From: SVTX01 sp964567085
GTDB taxonomy: Bacteria > Bacillota > Clostridia > Oscillospirales > CAG-272
Direction of reading: 5' to 3'
DNA: 11,843 bases
Assembly: GCA_964567085.1 (NCBI GenBank)
Contig: CAZMKU010000054.1
Location: 1-11,843, forward strand
Under the pieces are notes generated by a model. It worked only from the letters and a program-made list of their open reading frames with translations, was not told the DNA's origin and searched no databases. Positions 6,515 through 11,843 of the stretch are shown here, one piece after another (within the stretch, counting starts at the first letter, position 1; the number at the start of each line of letters is the position of its first letter). A program made the translations under genes and the position numbers.

Positions 6515-8554
6515 ATGGCTGATTTCAGCATTGAGATAGCAAAAAATTCAGGATTTTGCTTTGGCGTGACGCGTGCTACGCAGGCTGTTGAGGAGGAGAT
6601 CTCAAGGGGTGTATCGGGTATGAGAGTATTTACGCTCGGAACACTTATTCACAATGAGGTCTATAATGCCCGACTTCGCGAAAAGGGAGTTTGTGTGGTT
6701 GAAGCCGACGGACTCGAGGCGCTTTCGCGTGAGGCGACGCCCGAAAATCCTGTTCGAGTGTTTGTAAGAGCGCACGGGATTCCCGTGGAGACCGAGGCTC
6801 TTCTCCAAAAATTACATTCGGAAAATCCCGATTTTTCATACGTGGATTGCACCTGCTCGTACGTAAAAAAAATACACAGAATCGTCGAGCAGAATTCTGA
6901 CGACGGGAACGTTTTATTGGTTTTGGGCTCTCCCGATCATCCCGAGGTGAGCGGCTTTGTGAGCCGTTTTTCGGGAGAAAAATTTGTTTTTTCCAATGCT
7001 TCTGAATTTGAGTTGGTTTTGGAGGAAAATCTCGCCAAAATCGTTAATGCAAAATGCACAATTTTGGTAGCGCAAACAACACAAAATTTGTGCGAATGGG
7101 AAAAAACAAAAAAACTTTTAAAAAAGGTATGTACAAAATCAATAATTTTTGATACAATATGTAGTGTTACGGAAAAAAGGCAGCTCGAGGCAAAAGCCCT
7201 TGCTGGCAAAAGCGATTTTATGATCGTCATAGGCAGTAAAACAAGCTCGAATTCAAGAAAGCTTTATTCGATCTGCAAGGAAAGCTGTCATAATACGATT
7301 ATGATCGAGAGCGCAGACGAGCTATCGGAATATATTCCGTTTCCCCACAAAAAAGTGGGAATCGCAGCAGGCGCATCAACGCCGCGCGACATAATACAGG
7401 AGGTAGAAAGAACCATGAGCGAAGCAGTAGAAAACTTTGCAGAACTTCTCGAAGAATCACTTAAAACTTTAAATACAGGAGATATCGTTACAGGTTACGT
7501 TACAGCTGTTAATGACGGCGAATTGCAGCTTGACATCGGTGCTAAGGTTACAGGCATAATCAAAGCAGACCAGATTACAGACGACCCTTCGGCTAAGTTG
7601 AGTGAAATGTTCAAAATCGGCGATGCTGTTAAGGCATTCGTTATCCGTGTCAGCGACGTAGAAGGATTCGCAACTCTTTCCAAGAAGAGAGTTGACTCCG
7701 ATGCATGCTGGACAAAGATCGTTGAAGCTAAGAATAACGACACAGTACTTGAGGGTACAGTTATTGAGGTTGTTAAGAGCGGCGTTATCGTACTCGTTGA
7801 CTCCACTCGCGTATTCGTACACGAATCTCAGACAGACCTTCCCCGCGGCGCAGACCTTAACGAGCTTAAGGGCAAGACGGTTAATCTCAAGATCACAGAA
7901 GCAAGAGATCAGGGCAAGAAGGCTAAGGGCTCCATCCGCGTAGTAACACGCGAGGCACGCCGCGCAGCTGAAAAGCTTTTCTGGGAAACTATTGAAGAAG
8001 GCAAGAGATACACAGGTAAGGTTAAGAGCCTCACATCCTTCGGCGCATTCGTTGATCTCGGCGGCGTTGACGGTATGGTTCACGTAACAGAGCTCTCTTG
8101 GAAGAGAAACTGCAAGCCCGCAGACGTTGTTTCCGTAGGCGACACGGTTGAGGTTTACGTTAAGAGCTTTGACAAGGAGACGAAGAAGATCTCTCTCGGC
8201 TACAAGTCCGAGGAGTCTAACCCCTGGTACATATTCACACACAACTACCAGGTTGGCGATATCGTATCCGTAAAGATCGTAAGCATGATGCCCTTCGGCG
8301 CATTTGCTGAGATCGTTGACGGCGTTGACGGTCTTATCCACAATTCTCAGATCTCTATGACGAGAATTGCTAAGCCCTCCGACGTTCTTGAGATAGGTCA
8401 GGTTGTTGACGCTAAGATCACAGACGTTGATATGGAAAAGCAGAAGGTTAACCTTTCCATCAGAGCTATTCTCGAGGAAGCACAGGCTGCTGCCGAAGAG
8501 GTTGCTGTTGAGGAAGTAGTTAAAGAAGCTGCTGAAACGGTTGACGCTGAATAA
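6515..8554 (+). CDS. ispH-rpsA: Bifunctional 4-hydroxy-3-methylbut-2-enyl diphosphate reductase (IspH) / ribosomal protein S1
   Basis: A 679-residue fusion. Residues 1 to about 300 are IspH, the Fe-S enzyme that makes IPP and DMAPP in the last step of the MEP pathway. The cluster cysteines are Cys 15 (SGFCFGV), 114 (in VDCTCSYV) and 216 (TICSVT). Other active-site residues are His 46 (TLIHN), His 142 and Glu 144 (DHPEVSG), QTT (187-189), SSNS (244-247) and GASTP (286-290). Residues about 320-650 are four S1 RNA-binding domains (about 321-390, 408-476, 496-563, 579-650), followed by an Ala/Glu/Val-rich tail. The S1 part binds mRNA on the 30S subunit. The ATG at 6515 has AAGGAG (6502-6507). This fusion is known in Clostridia. 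An internal ATG (7415) with its own strong ribosome site sits exactly between the halves, and the S1 half has different codon use (mostly ACA for Thr). Confidence 0.96.
   Translation: MADFSIEIAKNSGFCFGVTRATQAVEEEISRGVSGMRVFTLGTLIHNEVYNARLREKGVCVVEADGLEALSREATPENPVRVFVRAHGIPVETEALLQKLHSENPDFSYVDCTCSYVKKIHRIVEQNSDDGNVLLVLGSPDHPEVSGFVSRFSGEKFVFSNASEFELVLEENLAKIVNAKCTILVAQTTQNLCEWEKTKKLLKKVCTKSIIFDTICSVTEKRQLEAKALAGKSDFMIVIGSKTSSNSRKLYSICKESCHNTIMIESADELSEYIPFPHKKVGIAAGASTPRDIIQEVERTMSEAVENFAELLEESLKTLNTGDIVTGYVTAVNDGELQLDIGAKVTGIIKADQITDDPSAKLSEMFKIGDAVKAFVIRVSDVEGFATLSKKRVDSDACWTKIVEAKNNDTVLEGTVIEVVKSGVIVLVDSTRVFVHESQTDLPRGADLNELKGKTVNLKITEARDQGKKAKGSIRVVTREARRAAEKLFWETIEEGKRYTGKVKSLTSFGAFVDLGGVDGMVHVTELSWKRNCKPADVVSVGDTVEVYVKSFDKETKKISLGYKSEESNPWYIFTHNYQVGDIVSVKIVSMMPFGAFAEIVDGVDGLIHNSQISMTRIAKPSDVLEIGQVVDAKITDVDMEKQKVNLSIRAILEEAQAAAEEVAVEEVVKEAAETVDAE
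7130..7158 (+). promoter_or_regulatory. Promoter-like pair inside ispH, upstream of the S1 half
   Basis: TGTACA (7130-7135) and TACAAT (7153-7158) are separated by 17 bp and sit in the most AT-rich patch of the window (9 G/C in 60 bases at 7101-7160). They match the consensus at four of six and five of six positions. Such a promoter would supply extra S1 transcript starting about 250 bases before the internal ATG. AT-rich coding sequence produces such matches by chance, so this is tentative. Confidence 0.3.
7398..7417 (+). promoter_or_regulatory. Internal ribosome binding site and in-frame ATG at the IspH/S1 junction
   Basis: AGGAGGT (7398-7404) is near-perfect anti-16S complementarity and lies ten bases before an ATG (7415-7417) that is in frame with the fusion (Met 301). 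Starting there would give a 379-residue protein with all four S1 domains and no IspH. The site falls exactly where the IspH fold ends and where codon use changes. The codons of Gln-Glu-Val create the motif, so chance is possible. Confidence 0.5.
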
Positions 8555-8561
8555 TCAATAT

Positions 8562-8595
8562 AAAAAGAACTGCATGCAGGTGCAGTTCTTTTTTT
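8562..8595. terminator. Bidirectional intrinsic terminator between convergent operons
   Basis: A 13-bp perfect stem, AAAAAGAACTGCA (8562-8574) with TGCAGTTCTTTTT (8581-8593), has a 6-base loop. T runs flank the stem on both strands: TTTTTTT on the plus strand, and TTTTTATATT when read on the minus strand. It ends the ispH-rpsA operon and, from the other side, the HAD phosphatase transcript, whose stop is at 8598. Confidence 0.93.
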
Positions 8596-8597
8596 GT

Positions 8598-9422
8598 TTA
8601 TATAAGACCGATTTTCTTGAACGCGTTGAAAATCCCGTCGTCGTCAATGTCGGTGGTGATAAAATCGGCTTTTGCCTTGGCTTTCTCGTAGCCGTTTCCC
8701 ATGCAAACCGATAAGGCGGCGAATTCGAGCATTTCAAGGTCGTTTTCGCTGTCACCGACGGCTATGGAGTCCGAGATCGGCGCGCCGACCGCAGCCATAA
8801 GCTTTTCTATTCCCGTAGCCTTGTTGATCCCCGCGAACGTGATCTCTCCGTAAGTCGCGTTGCCGCCCTTGCCGAGCGAGTAACCTACCACGTGGAAATA
8901 ATCCCCGAGAATTTCTCTTACCTTATCAATATCGAACGGGGAATTGTAGTAAGCGATCTTCTCGACACAGTCGCAGTCACGAGGGGAGTCAGTAAATACG
9001 GTGTTGCCGATAACGCTCTGAATGAGCACCTCCGAGCTGCCGCGCTCTCGCATAAAGTCGCAGATCCTCGGGAGGCTTTCCTCGCGAAGATATATCGCGT
9101 GCGCGGTCTGGAGACAGTAGGGAATATCGTTGTCCTCGAAAAAGTCAATTATGAAATTAAGCTTTTCCTTGGTGGGGCGGGATTCAAAAATGATTTTTCC
9201 GTCAAACTCAATGTATGCAGCCGCAGATGCGATAATGCCGTCGAATTTAATATTATCGGTAAGGCAAGAGTAGATCTGCGACTTCTGTCTGCCCGTGCAG
9301 AGAATCATTTTGTGTCCGTTTTTCTGCGCCTCGGTGAGCGCCGCAATCGCAGACTGCGGTATCTCACCGTTGAAGTTGACGAGGGTGCCGTCAACGTCTA
9401 AAAATACGTATTTCGTGTTCAT
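8598..9422 (-). CDS. Cof-type HAD-superfamily phosphatase
   Basis: A 274-residue cytosolic phosphatase of the Cof/YidA (HAD-IIB) type, a group that hydrolyses sugar phosphates, FMN, PLP and similar small phosphates with overlapping specificity. Motif I is DVDGT (Asp 9 nucleophile, Asp 11 acid/base). Motif II is CTGR (Thr 43). Motif III is the Lys at 201 (NKATGIEKL). Motif IV is GDSENDLEML (223-232), which holds the Mg ion. The large C2B cap lies between motifs II and III (about 85-190). The segment after motif II reads IIASAAAYI, where Cof proteins usually have a TSNGA-like sequence. The start ATG follows the stop of the lipoprotein gene by one base with only a weak GGAAT nearby, so the two are likely co-translated. 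The substrate cannot be told from sequence. Confidence 0.93.
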   Translation of the reverse strand: MNTKYVFLDVDGTLVNFNGEIPQSAIAALTEAQKNGHKMILCTGRQKSQIYSCLTDNIKFDGIIASAAAYIEFDGKIIFESRPTKEKLNFIIDFFEDNDIPYCLQTAHAIYLREESLPRICDFMRERGSSEVLIQSVIGNTVFTDSPRDCDCVEKIAYYNSPFDIDKVREILGDYFHVVGYSLGKGGNATYGEITFAGINKATGIEKLMAAVGAPISDSIAVGDSENDLEMLEFAALSVCMGNGYEKAKAKADFITTDIDDDGIFNAFKKIGLI

Positions 9423-9423
9423 T

Positions 9424-10368
9424 TTATTCCGTTTTGCTTTCGTCCTCGGAGTCGATTTTTTTCGACTTGCATTCAGTCTTTTTCGCTTTGGCGGTCTTGT
9501 ATATCTTCTTTACAATAAATATTGCCGCTACGGTGATGCCTGCGATAATTATAAGTGTGGGGATCGCGCCCGCGAACCAAACCGCGAAATTCTGGCAGCC
9601 TGCCCAGAAATTTATCCAGCCGTTCTTGAAGGATGAAACGAATTTTTCACCGAAGCTCTTGGGAGTACTGACAGGCGTGTATTCAAGCACCTCGTAAATA
9701 TTGATATAAACGGTTGAATATTCAACCTTGTTATCGTAGGAATTGATCCTTGCCTTGTAGGATTCGATCTCCTCGATAACGTCGTAAAGCTTATCCTGAA
9801 CTGCGAGCATATCGTCCATATCGCTGTAATCATCAAAGGAGTCGTACATTTTCTGCAGGGATTCCCTTTGAGCTTCAAGCACGGAAAGTCTTGCGACCGC
9901 GTCGTAGTAGGATTCGGTTATTTCCTCGCTGTTGCTTTTGATATTCGTTACGTTTACGCTATCCTCAACGTCACCCGTGAAATCGTCGAGCTTATCCGCG
10001 GGAATTCTCAACGTGAAGCTTGCGCTTCTCGATTGTGAGCTGACGTTTATACTGTTGCCCGTAACGGTGGACGTTTCAACGTATCCGCCCATATCTGCGC
10101 AGAGCTTGTTGATGTTCTCGACCGTTTCGTCAAATTTCTTGGTTTCCGCGGTAATGCTTACGGTCTTGATAATTTTCCTTTCGGTATCAATTGCGCTGCT
10201 CTGCGAGCTGCTCTCGGGGGAGGCTATGCTCGAGCCGCTTGTATATTTGTTTTCTATGCTTTCGGACGGTGACGAGTCGTAGCTTTTAGCCGCGCAGGCG
10301 CAAAAAATAACAGAAGTAAAAATCAGAATGAGAATGAGCGACAAAAGTCTTGAGTTGAGCTTCTTCAT
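9424..10368 (-). CDS. DUF4349-type membrane-anchored lipoprotein
   Basis: A 314-residue envelope protein resembling the DUF4349 family, whose function is unknown. The N terminus is a lipoprotein signal: a Lys/Arg start, a hydrophobic stretch (about 8-22), and Cys 25 preceded by FCA as the probable lipidation site. A Ser/Glu-rich linker (about 28-60) follows, then a beta-rich domain (about 62-150, RKIIKTVSITAETKKFDETV onward). Next is a coiled coil (about 150-215, YYDAVARLSVLEAQRESLQK) and the strand VEYSTVYINIYEV typical of the family. Near the C terminus is a transmembrane helix (about 265-286) followed by a Lys-rich and acidic cytoplasmic tail. The ATG is preceded by AAAGGA on the minus strand (about 10377-10382). 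It shares a transcript with the HAD gene and lies 94 bases after valS. Lipid plus C-terminal helix gives two membrane anchors. Confidence 0.87.
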   Translation of the reverse strand: MKKLNSRLLSLILILIFTSVIFCACAAKSYDSSPSESIENKYTSGSSIASPESSSQSSAIDTERKIIKTVSITAETKKFDETVENINKLCADMGGYVETSTVTGNSINVSSQSRSASFTLRIPADKLDDFTGDVEDSVNVTNIKSNSEEITESYYDAVARLSVLEAQRESLQKMYDSFDDYSDMDDMLAVQDKLYDVIEEIESYKARINSYDNKVEYSTVYINIYEVLEYTPVSTPKSFGEKFVSSFKNGWINFWAGCQNFAVWFAGAIPTLIIIAGITVAAIFIVKKIYKTAKAKKTECKSKKIDSEDESKTE

Positions 10369-10393
10369 ATCAATTTTCCTTTCTTGTAAAATA

Positions 10394-10440
10394 GCGGCAA
10401 CATGTATTTCTAACGTGTGTTAAGTAAAACCTGTTGCCGC
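10394..10440. repeat. 9-bp inverted repeat between valS and the lipoprotein gene
   Basis: GCGGCAACA (10394-10402) and TGTTGCCGC (10432-10440) are exact reverse complements around a 29-base loop. The loop itself holds a small TAAC/GTTA dyad (10411-10414 and 10419-10422). On the minus strand it is followed by TATTTT, a poor T run, so it could be a weak terminator after valS, an mRNA processing or stabilising structure, or a binding site for the downstream gene. No convincing promoter was found in this 94-base gap. Confidence 0.5.
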
Positions 10441-10462
10441 ATAAATTTGTGTGTTTCTTTTA

Positions 10463-11843
10463 TCAGTTAAGCTTTGAGAGAGCCGCGATAACGCCGTCGA
10501 GATTTTCCTTATACTTTGCCATCTTTGCCTTTTCGCCCTCTACGACCGCAGCGGGAGCCTTTGCTACGAAGCCTTCGTTCGAAAGCTTTTTAACAATACG
10601 CTCGATCTCGCCCTCGAGCTTCTTTTTCTCGCCCTCAAGACGAGCCTTTTCCTTCTCGAAGTCGATAATGTCAGCCAAGGGAAGATAGATAGTAGCCGAG
10701 TCCGTGATGATCTGTACCGAGTTGTCAGCCGAAACCTCGCCGTCAGCGAATTTTTCGGCAGTTATAAGCTCGGAAGCGGATGCAAGACGGATAAAGAACG
10801 CCTCGCTGGACTTGCCGAAGATGTCGGTGTACTTTGTTTCAATATAAACCTTTGCCTTCTTGGAGGGAGGAACGTTCATCTCGCTTCTTCTCGTACGGAT
10901 AGCCGTGATAGCGTCGATGATCTTCGTCATCTTCTCGGCATCGGCAGGAAAGTCGAGAGGGTCGTCAGCCACAGGATACTTGGATATCATAATGCTCTCA
11001 GTGTCGTGGGGGAGACTCTGATATATCTCCTCTGTGATGAAGGGCATAAAGGGATGGAGAAGCTTGAGCGTTCCGTCGAGAACGTAAGCGATAACGTTCT
11101 GACAGATGAGGTTAGCCTCGGTGTCCTTTTCATTGAAGCGAGCCTTTGCAAGCTCAATATACCAGTCGCAGAAGATATCCCATGTGAAGCTGTAGATTTC
11201 AGCGAGCGCTACGCCAACCTCGAACTTGTCAAGGTTATTTACAACGCTCTTTGCAACCTCGTTGAACTTTGTGAGTATCCATTTGTCCTCAAGCGCGAGC
11301 TTGTCAGCCTCGGGAAGCTTGATCTCGTCGATGGTAAGGTTCATTCTTACGAATCTCGATGCGTTCCAGAGCTTGTTTGCGAAGTTTCTCGCCGCCTCGA
11401 TCTTCTCGTCGGAGAATCTCATATCGTTTCCCGGAGAGTTACCCGTAGCGAGCGCGAAGCGAAGCGCGTCAGCGCCGTAGTCCTTGATAATTTCAAGGGG
11501 ATCAATGCCGTTGCCGAGGGACTTGGACATCTTGCGTCCCTGAGCGTCGCGTACAAGACCGTGAATAAATACTGTGGAGAAGGGCTTCTCATCCATGTGT
11601 TCAAGACCTGAGAAGATCATTCTCGATACCCAGAACGTAATAATGTCGTAGCCTGTAACGAGTACGCTTGTGGGGTAGTATTTCTTGAGATCCTCGGTGG
11701 ATTCGGGCCAGCCTAGAGTAGAGAAGGGCCAGAGCGCCGAGGAGAACCAGGTGTCAAGCACGTCCTCGTCCTGACGAACCTCGGCTCCACACTTGGGACA
11801 GGTGTCAATGTCGGTCTTGGAAACAGTCATCTCGCCGCATTTG
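10463..11843 (-). CDS. valS: Valyl-tRNA synthetase, C-terminal half (5' part outside window)
   Basis: This is the C-terminal half of the class Ia enzyme that charges tRNA-Val. The frame runs off the window edge; the codons before the first visible Met read Lys-Cys-Gly-Glu and belong to the gene, so the Met at 11830 is internal. About 459 residues are visible of an expected 880 or so. Features in order are the CGEMTVSKTDIDTCPKCG zinc-ribbon-like segment, DTWFSSALWPFSTLGWPE, which marks ValRS rather than IleRS, and the KMSKS loop (GRKMSKSLGN, 11505-11538) that stabilises the transition state. The anticodon-binding helical domain follows (WDIFCDWYIELAKARF). The C-terminal tRNA-binding coiled coil ends the protein (FEKEKARLEGEKKKLEGE, then EKAKMAKYKENLDGVIAALSKLN in its last part). 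No T-box leader can be seen because the 5' end is missing. Confidence 0.96.
   Translation of the reverse strand, partial: KCGEMTVSKTDIDTCPKCGAEVRQDEDVLDTWFSSALWPFSTLGWPESTEDLKKYYPTSVLVTGYDIITFWVSRMIFSGLEHMDEKPFSTVFIHGLVRDAQGRKMSKSLGNGIDPLEIIKDYGADALRFALATGNSPGNDMRFSDEKIEAARNFANKLWNASRFVRMNLTIDEIKLPEADKLALEDKWILTKFNEVAKSVVNNLDKFEVGVALAEIYSFTWDIFCDWYIELAKARFNEKDTEANLICQNVIAYVLDGTLKLLHPFMPFITEEIYQSLPHDTESIMISKYPVADDPLDFPADAEKMTKIIDAITAIRTRRSEMNVPPSKKAKVYIETKYTDIFGKSSEAFFIRLASASELITAEKFADGEVSADNSVQIITDSATIYLPLADIIDFEKEKARLEGEKKKLEGEIERIVKKLSNEGFVAKAPAAVVEGEKAKMAKYKENLDGVIAALSKLN

Noticed and set aside
7056..7093. Imperfect inverted repeat GCACAATTTT / AAAATTTGTGC inside ispH.
   Set aside because: The arms differ by one base in length and sit in AT-rich coding sequence, where such matches arise easily. 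No functional context was seen.
7469..8341. Long open frame of 290 codons on the minus strand opposite the S1 domains.
   Set aside because: It is an antisense shadow of the biased S1 codons. Its protein is Cys/Leu/Asn-rich with no recognisable domain, and the plus-strand S1 assignment is certain.

Overview
The window is a housekeeping stretch of a Gram-positive, clostridial-type (Bacillota, class Clostridia) chromosome of roughly balanced base composition. The evidence is the order SRP RNA - dnaX - ebfC - recR, which is the classic Bacillota arrangement; an SRP RNA of the large Bacillus/Clostridium type; and a gene fusing IspH to ribosomal protein S1, an architecture known from Clostridia. 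No phage, transposon, CRISPR or defence genes are visible.

Layout. (1) Bases 1 to about 133 are the 3' part of the SRP RNA; its 5' part lies outside the window. (2) Bases 216-2835 are a plus-strand replication and repair cluster: dnaX (clamp-loader tau subunit), ebfC (nucleoid-associated DNA-binding protein) and recR, closed by a strong hairpin terminator. (3) Bases 2836-3024 are a regulatory gap with a perfect-consensus sigma-A-type promoter (TTGACA, 17 bp, TATAAT) and two dyads. (4) Bases 3025-8554 are a tightly packed plus-strand operon: an RpiR-type SIS-domain regulator, an HI0933/YhiN-type flavoprotein, cmk, a PlsC-type acyltransferase, and the ispH-rpsA fusion. It ends at a bidirectional terminator. 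(5) Bases 8598-11843 are on the minus strand and converge on that terminator. In transcription order they are the 3' end of valS (cut by the window edge), a DUF4349-type lipoprotein, and a Cof-type HAD phosphatase.

How the genes work together. The first cluster loads the replication clamp and supports recombinational repair. The second operon joins a sugar-phosphate-sensing type of regulator to nucleotide synthesis (Cmk), phospholipid acylation (PlsC), the last step of the MEP isoprenoid pathway (IspH) and translation (S1). The minus-strand genes cover tRNA charging, an envelope protein and a small-molecule phosphatase.

The most interesting signal is inside the ispH-rpsA fusion. At the domain junction an in-frame ATG (7415) follows a near-perfect Shine-Dalgarno AGGAGGT (7398-7404), and codon use changes there. 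A very AT-rich patch with a promoter-like pair lies about 250 bp upstream. Together these suggest that S1 may also be made as a separate protein from within the fused gene. I found nothing that looks like a wholly new system.
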